From positions 1 through 51,047 of the forward strand of contig MSGS01000057.1 of the NCBI GenBank assembly GCA_001940855.1: a stretch of 51,047 bases of DNA, in the 5' to 3' direction. Both the position numbers and the translations under genes were made by a program. This document shows, piece after piece, positions 27,108 through 34,955 of the stretch. Below the pieces are notes generated by a model. It did no database searches and was not told the DNA's origin. It saw nothing but the letters and a program-made list of their open reading frames with translations. Within the stretch, counting starts at the first letter, position 1. Each line of letters begins with the position of its first letter. This DNA is from Christensenellaceae bacterium Phil1 (GTDB taxonomy: Bacteria > Bacillota > Clostridia > Christensenellales > CAG-138).

Positions 27108-27850
27108 GCGTTGTACATCTCCTTTGCAAGCGTATCGTGGCACAGCCGGGCGGATGCTTCATCTCCGCGGTTGACAAGCTGCCACACGGGCACGGTTTGC
27201 AGCAGCCTTTCCTCCAGCGCGCAGACCCGCCGCACGTCAAGCGGGGTGGACCGCGTGAACAGGAACTGCATGAACAGCTCCGCAACGGCTTCCTTCGGCT
27301 CAACGCGGCGCATGGCGTTCTCCTGTCCCTGTTTGAGCATTATTATGCCGCCGAGCGGGGCAGAGCGCATACTGCCCATGTTCTCCTTGCCGCGCCAGGG
27401 CGAAGGATGCACGCTTATGCCTTCATCCGAAAAATCCAGCACGGGTTTATCGCCGTTTATGATGCTTATCTCGCTGCCATATTGGCGTTTCCATTGGATA
27501 TAATGCGTGGTTTTGCCCGTGCCACTGAGCGCCGTCAGCAGCCATGCCTGCCCGCGCCATATGAACGCCACGCCATGGAATATTGCCCGTTCAAACGGCA
27601 GCAGCGCATCGCACGCGCGGGTACACAGCTCCATGTGCTCCACATACGGCGCGGTGCTGCCCTCCTCATACAGCGGCAGCAGCCGTTCCACCTCCGCCGC
27701 GCTCACGCCAACGCGCGCCAGCGGCATATCGCAGCACGCGAACGGCATATACATGAGCATATATTCATTATGCGCGCAGCTAAGCATCAGCGGCACGCCG
27801 CCAAGTCTTACACTAATTTCCATAATACTAAAGCACAGCGGAGAGATCAT
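27104..27850 (-). CDS. HPr-kinase-like P-loop protein in a peptide operon
   Basis: Protein of 248 residues resembling the C-terminal half of HPr kinase, of the kind found beside PqqD proteins. FHGVAF (residues 91-96) matches the HG motif, LSGTGKTT (108-115) is the P-loop, INGD (131-134) the metal aspartate, and PSPWRGKE follows. True HprK is encoded elsewhere at 43154, so this is a paralogous kinase. In lasso peptide loci such kinases phosphorylate the precursor; here the 63-residue peptide just upstream is the obvious candidate substrate (inference). Start at 27850 has GGAGGG six bases before; an internal ATG at 27823 lacks a site. Confidence 0.8.
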   Translation of the reverse strand: MISPLCFSIMEISVRLGGVPLMLSCAHNEYMLMYMPFACCDMPLARVGVSAAEVERLLPLYEEGSTAPYVEHMELCTRACDALLPFERAIFHGVAFIWRGQAWLLTALSGTGKTTHYIQWKRQYGSEISIINGDKPVLDFSDEGISVHPSPWRGKENMGSMRSAPLGGIIMLKQGQENAMRRVEPKEAVAELFMQFLFTRSTPLDVRRVCALEERLLQTVPVWQLVNRGDEASARLCHDTLAKEMYNA

Positions 27851-27864
27851 TAGATCCCTCCGCT
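27837..27864. other. Hairpin overlapping the ribosome site of the HPr-kinase-like gene
   Basis: The sequences 27837-27848 and 27853-27864 form a 12-base stem with one mismatch and a 4-base loop (ATTA). On the minus strand it contains the GGAGGG ribosome site and the ATG of the kinase-like gene, so it could reduce translation of the kinase relative to the peptide. The T-run behind it is poor, so I do not call it a terminator. Confidence 0.6.
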
Positions 27865-27877
27865 GATTCTCATTGGG

Positions 27878-28069
27878 TTAGTCCACTATGTCCTTAAGTA
27901 TGTTGCCCTGGGGGTCAACGTTCACTATCGTGCCATCGGGCAGCTTTATCTCGCTTATGCCCGGGCCGATGCTGTAAAGATCTGTGCCGCCGGACGGGAA
28001 TGCCGGTACATCGGTCGATTGAGGCATAGGGTTGCCGACTTCAGGCATTACAAAGCTAAACTTCTTCAT
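27878..28069 (-). CDS. 63-residue peptide, candidate modified-peptide precursor
   Basis: Peptide of 63 residues (MKKFSFVMPEVGNPMPQ at the start, GNILKDIVD at the end), not matching a family I know. It has a good ribosome site (AAGGGGGA, about eight bases before ATG), starts 17 bases after the large secreted protein gene and ends 27 bases before the HPr-kinase-like gene. There is no signal peptide. The middle is rich in Pro, Gly and Ser/Thr; the last 25 residues look like a beta-hairpin repeat (KLPDGTIVNVDPQGNI). Its place before an HPr-kinase-like and a PqqD-like gene suggests a ribosomally made, post-translationally modified precursor. Confidence 0.7.
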   Translation of the reverse strand: MKKFSFVMPEVGNPMPQSTDVPAFPSGGTDLYSIGPGISEIKLPDGTIVNVDPQGNILKDIVD

Positions 28070-28086
28070 TCTGCTGTCCCCCTTCC

Positions 28087-31000
28087 TTAACCTTCAAGGC
28101 CGACCCACTGGCGGTATACCAGCGTGCGGGTCTCGCCGTACACAACGGTGGTGCCGTCAAGCGCCACATAGTACGGGGTAACATTGAGCGTCATGCCGTC
28201 CACAAGGCCGTCCAGCAGCATATTGCAGCTCATCAGCATTGCGCCGTTCACGCTGCCGCCGAAGAGATAGTTCGCGTCGTAACCATCAACGGTCTGGGCA
28301 GCCTCTTCGCACTTAACAACCTCGCCGTTTATCACGAAGCCGTATTCGATGCACTCGTTCACGTCTATGGCGGAGATGAACTTTACGGTGTTGGTCATCA
28401 TCTCGTAGGTGTACTGCGCGCGCAGATACATAGCGTCGCTGTTAAGCGTCATATCGGGCGCTTCGGGTACTTCCGGAATCACCGGGGTTTCCGGCACTTC
28501 GGGCGCTGCCACGTTTTCCGTAGCCGCAGAAAGCAGCGCAATGCCTTCAACACCTACGGTTCTGGTGCTGTTGCTCGCATAGATCGAAACATTCGAGCTT
28601 GCCTTCACAAGTTCTGACATTATCAGCTCCTCATGCCCCGGCCCTTGGTATCCGCAGTTCCTTGCCGCATAAGCGCTTGTAACCCTTATGCCGTCCAGCG
28701 TTACCCAATACGGGCGGTAGTTAAAGGACTGAGCTGTATCTTTCGTTTTTATATGGGCTATGCCAACATAGCCGTATTTGCCTTCATTCGTCGCCGTCTG
28801 CGTTACTGTCAAGTCGCCGTTGGATTTAACATACATCTCTTCCTTGACTTCGCCGCTTTCGTATACTGCCCTGACCTTTGTGTAGACCGTATCATCGGTA
28901 CTCAAGAGGTCTACGTTATTCTCCATGGCAAAGCCAACATGCTGATACATGTTGCGGTCAACAGATGTGGTCAAATACAGGCCAACCACATTTTTCTGGC
29001 CACTTTGCGCGGGGTCATGACGCCATACGGCATACGCCCTCGGCATCAGATAAGTTTCACTTACCTCCCAAATGTAGTACGTCTTGCCCTTTACGGGTGT
29101 GAAGTTGATGGCGTTTTCTTTGTCCGCAAACGTCTGCACTTCGGTGCAAGCTTCGTTCTTGAACGCGCCGCCGTAGAGGTGCTTGTCGGAGACTCTGGCA
29201 GTAAGATTTTCCTTGCTGCCGGTCAGGCGGATGGTGTCGGTATTGTTTAAGCTGCCGCTCTGCACATGGCCGATGTAGTAGCACTTATAATACATGAACA
29301 CTATCTCATTGGTTCCTGTGCCGATAATCAGTGCCTTGGTTTCGTCCTGATTTTCTATCGGCATATAGCCTTCAAGAGTTTTATCAACTGTGCCGTATAC
29401 CTGTGCGCCAAAGCGCGCCTGCTGTACAGCTTCTTCCTTTATAACGCTATTGTCATCCGCATCAACGTGCTTTACAACATAGTCGTACATATTCCTGTCA
29501 TAATACAGGTTCAGCTCAAGGCCTTCTGCCGTAAGCTCGCCGCTGGCATTGCTCTTTTCCGCATTATAGGTAAATCCGGGTATGGTCAGCTGAGTTCCCG
29601 TATAGGTTTGGCCTATCTCACCGTTCAGGTTCGTGCTGCTCTGATACTCTGTATAGCCCTCGCCCGCTATGTTCTGTATCCAATGCACTATCTGCACGGG
29701 CGCGTGATGCTCGTCCTTGGTGTACCAGAACGTAATCACGTTTTCATCTTCATTAGCGCTGAGTATAAGGCGCTTCTGGAAAGCATCGGGCGCGTAGCCG
29801 CTTATCTGCACGAACTTCTCCGTGATTATGGCGTTGCTGGTTTCAGCAGTCTTTCCCTCATGCAGCACATTCTCCGTACCCTTTTCAAGATACCTTACGG
29901 TGTAGCCAACCTTCTCCTTTGCCACATACACGAATGTAAATTCGTTATTGCCATTGATATCCATGGTCAGGGAGTGGCTGCCGGTCTCGGGGAAGTAGCC
30001 GCTCTGATAACCTTCGTTCAGTTCGTCTCCGGTTTTGGCTTCGAATGTCAGGGTGGTGCCTGCAAGCGCGCTGCCGGTGGTCGGCTCCGCAATTTCGGTA
30101 TCACCAAACTTATAATAGATGGTGTATGTGACCAGCGTATTGCTGCTCCACTTGGCGTAAAGGTTCAAATCCTTTACAATGGGCATGGAGAAGTCGAACG
30201 CCCTTTCAACATTGCCGTCCATATAGAACCAGCCCACGAACACATATGAGCCGTTTTGGGGATCTGCGGGCGTATTCGTTACCGCCGTGCCATGAGGAAC
30301 GTTGTCCCATGTATCTATCGGGTCGTTCTCCTCTATCTTTTCCTTTGTTAGGAAAGTCTTGACCGTGTGGTTCTTGGGCGCCCATTTGGCGTAGAATATT
30401 GTATTGTTGTACGGCATCTTTGCGGTATCCCAAGCAACGGCTTCCGTGCAACCGGGGTCTGTATACCAACCTGCGAATACATAGCCGCCTTCTTCCAAAA
30501 TACCGGTAGGATAACTCGGCTCGAAGTAATAGCTCGACAACGCCTTATCATAAGGAATTGTATTGCTCCTTACAATAACGTTGGCACTGTTGAAGTCCAG
30601 CTTAAAGCTGTTGCGGGTGTAGTAGAGGTAGTAATTATTACCCTGCACCTTATTTGAATCATATTTAAAGCCGGGTATTTCAATATAGTCCTCGTCTGTA
30701 AAGCTCCATTCGCTAATCTGGACCTTCAAATCCGGCTTTATGCTTGTGGTAGTACCCTTCTCATAGTAATGAATAGTACTCATACCGCTACTTTTTTTGC
30801 CATAAATAGTCAGATTGCTATTAGGCATATCGGGCGCAGCTGTATAGAACGTGCTTCCACTTGATGTTGTATACCACAGGTATCCGCTCGGAGCCTGATT
30901 CCACCACGGTGAAGTATCTGCGCCATATTTTATGTTCCTGAACTCGGCTTTGGTTACCCAATTATCAAATATAAAACCCTCATTTACCTTGAACGTCAAC

Positions 31001-31914
31001 GTATAAGTATTCCTCTTATAGTATACGTTCACAACGCTGCTGCCGTCTGCTGCAACTGTAGCGCCGTCGGTATGATCATAATGAAATCCCGTATAGTTCT
31101 TATCGTTCGCCGCAGTTATAACAGTGCCCGGTGCGGCTTTCTTCTGAACAGACGATTCATAGCTAAAGCCGTCATCGTTGGCGTTTTCCTGCCAATACTG
31201 CACACGATAATTCACGCTGTCATCAACTTTCCACTTCGCCTTATAGGTGGTGTTTTCTGCCGGAACGGTTGCAGGCACATCTGGCTCCCATCCGCTAAAC
31301 GTATAGCCGGGTTTAGTGGGGGTGCCGACCTCTAAAGCCGCGCCGAAGCGGGCATAGATGGGTTCTACGCCGTAGCCGCCGTCAAGCTTAAAGCTCATCA
31401 TGTAGTAATTGCGGTCGTAATATATCTCGACCACGGTGCTGCCGTCCGCCGCAACCTTGGCTTTGGTATTATACAGCAGCGCTGCAAAGCCGGGATATGT
31501 TTTGGCAAGATCGCTGCCTACTTCACTCTCGGTGTAGCCGTCAACGTGTTCCGTTTTGTCCAACGTATAGTTGTTGTCCGCAACGTTCTGCAAATAGTGG
31601 TTAACAGTAAAGCCTACGTTTGCCGGACGGTAGATTACTGTATAAGTCTTGTTCTCGGTTATGTTGTTAACAGTAACATTAACGGTTGCTGGGTCAGGCT
31701 CGTAGCCCACAACCGTCGGGCTCGTTACTGTCTGTTCGAGACTGCTGCCTTCTGCCAGAGTAGCAGTCCACGAAGGTGCGGCCTGCTTACCATTCTCGAA
31801 AACGTAGTTGATGATAACGGTATGTTGACCATCCGCTATCGCCAGCGCCGCTATCAGCGAAGACAGCATGAGTACCGCCAGAACCACCGACAGCACTCGT
31901 TTGGTTTTGTTCAT
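28087..31914 (-). CDS. Large secreted repeat protein (InlB B-repeat / MucBP type)
   Basis: Extracellular protein of 1275 residues. The first ~28 residues are a Sec signal peptide. Then come alternating MucBP-like modules (VNHYLQNVADNNYTLD; motifs PGY..D) and InlB B-repeats (Listeria-Bacteroides type: TKPGYTFSGWEPD, YVFAGWYTDPGCTE, YAKW). After about residue 950 lie two copies of a domain ending in PYWVTLDG / PYYVALDG, separated by a Pro/Glu/Val linker. No LPXTG signal or terminal membrane segment is present, so it is probably released or held non-covalently. AAGGAGG precedes the ATG. It heads the operon with the 63-residue peptide. Role as adhesin is inferred. Confidence 0.85.
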   Translation of the reverse strand: MNKTKRVLSVVLAVLMLSSLIAALAIADGQHTVIINYVFENGKQAAPSWTATLAEGSSLEQTVTSPTVVGYEPDPATVNVTVNNITENKTYTVIYRPANVGFTVNHYLQNVADNNYTLDKTEHVDGYTESEVGSDLAKTYPGFAALLYNTKAKVAADGSTVVEIYYDRNYYMMSFKLDGGYGVEPIYARFGAALEVGTPTKPGYTFSGWEPDVPATVPAENTTYKAKWKVDDSVNYRVQYWQENANDDGFSYESSVQKKAAPGTVITAANDKNYTGFHYDHTDGATVAADGSSVVNVYYKRNTYTLTFKVNEGFIFDNWVTKAEFRNIKYGADTSPWWNQAPSGYLWYTTSSGSTFYTAAPDMPNSNLTIYGKKSSGMSTIHYYEKGTTTSIKPDLKVQISEWSFTDEDYIEIPGFKYDSNKVQGNNYYLYYTRNSFKLDFNSANVIVRSNTIPYDKALSSYYFEPSYPTGILEEGGYVFAGWYTDPGCTEAVAWDTAKMPYNNTIFYAKWAPKNHTVKTFLTKEKIEENDPIDTWDNVPHGTAVTNTPADPQNGSYVFVGWFYMDGNVERAFDFSMPIVKDLNLYAKWSSNTLVTYTIYYKFGDTEIAEPTTGSALAGTTLTFEAKTGDELNEGYQSGYFPETGSHSLTMDINGNNEFTFVYVAKEKVGYTVRYLEKGTENVLHEGKTAETSNAIITEKFVQISGYAPDAFQKRLILSANEDENVITFWYTKDEHHAPVQIVHWIQNIAGEGYTEYQSSTNLNGEIGQTYTGTQLTIPGFTYNAEKSNASGELTAEGLELNLYYDRNMYDYVVKHVDADDNSVIKEEAVQQARFGAQVYGTVDKTLEGYMPIENQDETKALIIGTGTNEIVFMYYKCYYIGHVQSGSLNNTDTIRLTGSKENLTARVSDKHLYGGAFKNEACTEVQTFADKENAINFTPVKGKTYYIWEVSETYLMPRAYAVWRHDPAQSGQKNVVGLYLTTSVDRNMYQHVGFAMENNVDLLSTDDTVYTKVRAVYESGEVKEEMYVKSNGDLTVTQTATNEGKYGYVGIAHIKTKDTAQSFNYRPYWVTLDGIRVTSAYAARNCGYQGPGHEELIMSELVKASSNVSIYASNSTRTVGVEGIALLSAATENVAAPEVPETPVIPEVPEAPDMTLNSDAMYLRAQYTYEMMTNTVKFISAIDVNECIEYGFVINGEVVKCEEAAQTVDGYDANYLFGGSVNGAMLMSCNMLLDGLVDGMTLNVTPYYVALDGTTVVYGETRTLVYRQWVGLEG

Positions 31915-32009
31915 GCAATTCTCTCCTCCTTATTAAGTTCTTCTGTGTTTTTTCCCCGCTTAACCGAATACGCCGCGCCCGCTGTGTAAGCCCCCTCCCG
32001 CCGGCACGG

Positions 32010-32041
32010 AAAAACAGAAGGCTCCGGCATAAGCCCGAGCC
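32010..32041 (-). promoter_or_regulatory. Terminator-like hairpin in the leader of the secreted protein operon
   Basis: On the minus strand GGCTCGGGC pairs with GCCGGAGCC (32020-32041) with a four-base loop, followed by TTCTGTTTTT. It lies in the 180-base leader, between the promoter at 32100-32127 and the start codon, so it may attenuate the operon. I looked for known riboswitch cores and found none. Confidence 0.5.
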
Positions 32042-32099
32042 ACTTGACCAACTTGTCAGCCGCTCAATGTGCGCAACGCACCCGGCTAAGCTTATAATA

Positions 32100-32127
32100 A
32101 TTTTACCATAAGCAAAGATTTTTTCAA
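32100..32127 (-). promoter_or_regulatory. Promoter of the secreted protein / peptide operon
   Basis: On the minus strand TTGAAA (32122-32127), 16 bases, TAAAAT (32100-32105). Expected start near 32093, leader about 180 bases. The rest of the 481-base gap (31915-32395) holds the leader hairpin, the poly-C run at 32180-32190 and the bceB terminator. Confidence 0.65.
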
Positions 32128-32179
32128 CCTTTTCGCGGCAATTAATTTATTTTCATGTTTTATGTATATTTACAAGTCG

Positions 32180-32190
32180 CCCCCCCCCCC
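32180..32190. repeat. Homopolymer run of 11 C upstream of the secreted protein operon
   Basis: Eleven consecutive C (11 G on the strand of the operon) about 55 bases upstream of the operon -35. Runs of this length are prone to slippage during replication and in several pathogens vary promoter strength. The surrounding DNA is A+T-rich, making the run stand out. Confidence 0.9.
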
Positions 32191-32355
32191 GAAAATTCAG
32201 GTATTTCGGCACTTTATCGAAGAAGCTGTTTATTTTTATACAACCTTATTCACTCGCTCTAATGTTTTTATGCAATTTGCATAATTTACAACCATGGCAA
32301 TGGCATTGCCCGGCTTGCGCTGCCGCGGCAACTGTTCACATTTTGTTCACATATG

Positions 32356-32389
32356 TAAAAAAGCCGCAAAGACATATCGCCCCTGCGGC
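32356..32389 (-). terminator. Terminator of the bceAB operon
   Basis: On the minus strand TGCCGCA and TGCGGC form the stem (32363-32389) followed by TTTTTT, a few bases after the permease stop codon. Confidence 0.8.
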
Positions 32390-32395
32390 ATTTGC

Positions 32396-34096
32396 TCACC
32401 AGCGGACTATTTTGTAATACACCCGCGCGGTCAGCTTGTATACAATTAGGTAAAGCAGCATGAACGCCGCGCATGTTGCGCCGATGCAGCGCAGTATCAG
32501 CGCATAATCATTTAGCTGGAACGTGCCGAGCATGCAGCTCATAATCTTTGACGCGAAAAGCATATGCAGAAGCGTCATGCCCAGCGGGATGAAGAACACC
32601 CACAGCACCTGCGAATTGATGGTGGCTTTGACCTGCCTGTCGTCCATGCCAACCTTTTGCAGAATATCGAACTGCGCCTTGTCGTCATAGCCTTCGGAAA
32701 TCTGCTTGAAGTAAATTATAAGCACCGTTACCGCAAGGAACAGCATTCCGAAGAACACGCCCAGGAACAGCAGCCCGCCATACATGGCGTAGTTTAGCGC
32801 GCGCTCATTGTATATATCCTTCGAGCCGCGCACAAGGCAGCATGCGCTGCCGCGGTTATATGCATCGTGATAAGCGTCAAGCGCATCGTAAAAATCCTCC
32901 ATTATGGCTAATCCCGTGCGCTGGTCAACCTCCGGCATGTCTATCGCCGCGTCGTAATACTGCGAGTCATCATAGCCCGCAACGAAACGTTCCTTGGATA
33001 TTTTAACGCCGTGCTTCGCCGCGCTGTTTATCAAAAGCTGCTCTATATCGCCCATTATCCGCTCCTGCTCCGCCTTGTCCGGCAGGGGGTAGCCGTTGTC
33101 CTTATCCACAAAGTGGATGGAAAGCTCCACGTCGTGCGGATTGAACTCATGCAGCATCTCCTCGCGCCCGGCGTAAAGGGACAGCGTGCCCGATACGGTT
33201 ACAACAAGCATTGTGGACAGTATGCATATTGTGGCAAGGGAGCGCGCGTTTTGGCGCATGCGCTGTATCATGCCCGATATGGCAATGAAGCTTGACGGGC
33301 GGTAATATATGCGCTTGTTGGCCTTAACGGCGCGCAGGAAGGCAATGCTGCCGTATTCCATAACGATGTACGTTGCGATTATTACAACTATTACCAGCGG
33401 GAAGAACATGCCCAGCGCTACGGCGGAATTATCTATTCTCCATGCCATGTAATACGCCCCCGCAAGCATTATTACGCCAAGTATCGCCAGCGGCCAAAGC
33501 AGCTTTGAATCCTTTTCGCCCTTCTTGGGGGCGCGTATAAGCTCCATGGGGTTGGCAATGCGCACGCGCAGCGTGTTATATACGCTTGTAACTATAAATA
33601 TGCCGCCGAAGAACACAAGCGTCATAGCGTACGCCCTTGCTCCTATAACGAAGCGGCTGCCGTCCGCGCAATCGATAAGCTTTAGCAGTATCCAGAACGC
33701 AAGCTGGCCGAATATGAGCGCGCAGACTATGCCCAATATAAGCCCCAGGCCCAGCGTGAACAGGTTTTCCCACCTAAGCACGCGGCCCACATGCCGCTTT
33801 TCAAGCCCCAGCACCGCATACAGGCCGAATTCCCGCTTCCTGCGGCCTATAAGGAAGTTGTTCACATACAGCATGAAGAAAAACGCGAATATGCTGAAAA
33901 CCACCATGCCGAAGGAGAACATGGCCTGCGTGGTTTTCCCGCTGGTCAAATTGGCAAGGCCGTAGGAAAACATAAGCCCCGCTATCAAAAGATACACGCC
34001 GCTTATCACCGCCGTGGCAATTATGTGCGGCACATATGTGCGCTTATCCCTGCGGATATTTGCAAGGGCAAGCTTTGCATAAAAGGCATTAAACAA
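32396..34096 (-). CDS. bceB: BceB-type ABC transporter permease (peptide-antibiotic sensing/resistance)
   Basis: Membrane protein of 566 residues. FtsX-like permease domain near the N-terminus (KLALANIRRDKRTYVPH, then NNFLIGRRKREFGLYAVLGLEKRHV, typical of BceB/VraG) and about ten membrane segments. The extracellular loop between segments 7 and 8 is only about 140 residues (SLYAGREEML to YNERALNYAMY), shorter than the roughly 200 of BceB, which may narrow its ligand range. TTG start at 34096 with GGGGG eight bases before; overlaps the ATPase end by eight bases. It senses or removes cell-wall-active peptides together with the histidine kinase (family knowledge). Confidence 0.87.
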   Translation of the reverse strand: MFNAFYAKLALANIRRDKRTYVPHIIATAVISGVYLLIAGLMFSYGLANLTSGKTTQAMFSFGMVVFSIFAFFFMLYVNNFLIGRRKREFGLYAVLGLEKRHVGRVLRWENLFTLGLGLILGIVCALIFGQLAFWILLKLIDCADGSRFVIGARAYAMTLVFFGGIFIVTSVYNTLRVRIANPMELIRAPKKGEKDSKLLWPLAILGVIMLAGAYYMAWRIDNSAVALGMFFPLVIVVIIATYIVMEYGSIAFLRAVKANKRIYYRPSSFIAISGMIQRMRQNARSLATICILSTMLVVTVSGTLSLYAGREEMLHEFNPHDVELSIHFVDKDNGYPLPDKAEQERIMGDIEQLLINSAAKHGVKISKERFVAGYDDSQYYDAAIDMPEVDQRTGLAIMEDFYDALDAYHDAYNRGSACCLVRGSKDIYNERALNYAMYGGLLFLGVFFGMLFLAVTVLIIYFKQISEGYDDKAQFDILQKVGMDDRQVKATINSQVLWVFFIPLGMTLLHMLFASKIMSCMLGTFQLNDYALILRCIGATCAAFMLLYLIVYKLTARVYYKIVRW

Positions 34097-34856
34097 GGCC
34101 GTTGCCCCCTTCCGAAAGCACGCTAAGGTTTGATACTATGCGGTCGAAAAACGCGGCGTTGCTCTCCTCCGCGCGGTATATCTGGCTGAAGATGCCGCCG
34201 TCGCGTATGAACAGTACGCGGGAAGCATAGCTTGCGGCAAATGCGCTGTGCGTAACCATGAGTATTGTTTTGCCCTGGGAATTAAGCCGGGCAAAGTTAT
34301 CGAGCAGGCGCTTGCTGCTCTTTGAATCGAGCGCGCCTGTGGGTTCGTCCGCAAGGAGTATGCGCGGATCGGTGATTATTGCCCTTGCCACCGCCGCGCG
34401 CTGCTTTTCGCCGCCGCTAACCTCATAAGGGAACTTGGTCAGCAGCTCTTCTATGCCGAGCATTTTCGCTATGGGCGAAAGCCTGCGCTCCATCTCGTTC
34501 ACATCCATGCGGGAAAGCACAAGCGGCAGCAGTATGTTGTCCTTCAGGTTAAAGCTGTCCAGCAGATTGAAGTCCTGGAATACGAAGCCAAGATGCTCCC
34601 GCCTGAAGCGCGCGCTTTCGCTGTCCTTAACGCGGTTGAAGCTGTGCCCATCGAGCAACACCTCGCCGCAGGTGGGCTTATCAAGCGTTGCCAATATGTT
34701 CAGCAGGGTGGTTTTGCCGCTGCCGCTGGGGCCCATTATGGCCACGAATTCGCCTTCGTGCACGTCGAAGGAAACTCCGTTTAGCGCCTTAAACTGGCGC
34801 ATGCCTTTGCCGGTGTTATATACCTTGGTAATATTTGATACCTTTAACAGTTCCAT
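34089..34856 (-). CDS. bceA: BceA-type ABC transporter ATPase
   Basis: ATPase of 255 residues of the MacB/LolD/BceA class. Walker [10 protein letters not shown] near residue 43, signature [14 protein letters not shown] near 145, Walker [13 protein letters not shown] near 166. The start at 34856 has GGAGG seven bases upstream; two earlier in-frame ATGs sit on top of that site. Acts with the BceB permease in peptide-antibiotic resistance. Confidence 0.92.
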   Translation of the reverse strand: MELLKVSNITKVYNTGKGMRQFKALNGVSFDVHEGEFVAIMGPSGSGKTTLLNILATLDKPTCGEVLLDGHSFNRVKDSESARFRREHLGFVFQDFNLLDSFNLKDNILLPLVLSRMDVNEMERRLSPIAKMLGIEELLTKFPYEVSGGEKQRAAVARAIITDPRILLADEPTGALDSKSSKRLLDNFARLNSQGKTILMVTHSAFAASYASRVLFIRDGGIFSQIYRAEESNAAFFDRIVSNLSVLSEGGNGLV

Positions 34857-34902
34857 TTTCATTCCTCCGTTTGTCATGCACTTATTTTACCGCATAACAA
34901 AA

Positions 34903-34934
34903 CCCATCTGCCATAGCGTCAGCTTACAGATGGG
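34903..34934 (-). terminator. Terminator after the histidine kinase, before bceA
   Basis: On the minus strand CCCATCTG (34927-34934) pairs with CAGATGGG (34903-34910), a perfect eight-pair stem with a 16-base loop, followed by TTTTGTTAT. It separates the regulator pair from bceAB. Confidence 0.7.
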
Positions 34935-34950
34935 CCGTGTAATCTTACAG
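34923..34950 (-). promoter_or_regulatory. Candidate response-regulator operator upstream of bceA
   Basis: CTTACAG occurs at 34923-34929 and at 34944-34950, a spacing of exactly 21 bases or two helical turns, and the second copy lies in the dyad TGTAATCTTACA (34938-34949). This is the arrangement expected for an OmpR-type regulator binding as a dimer on one face of DNA. A weak promoter (-10 TAAAAT at 34884-34889 on the minus strand) lies just downstream. Confidence 0.55.
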
Positions 34951-34955
34951 TTTTG

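Noticed and set aside
31915..32110. Possible cyclic-di-GMP or cobalamin riboswitch in the secreted protein leader
   Set aside because: The conserved cores of these riboswitches were not found; only a simple hairpin with a T-run is visible.
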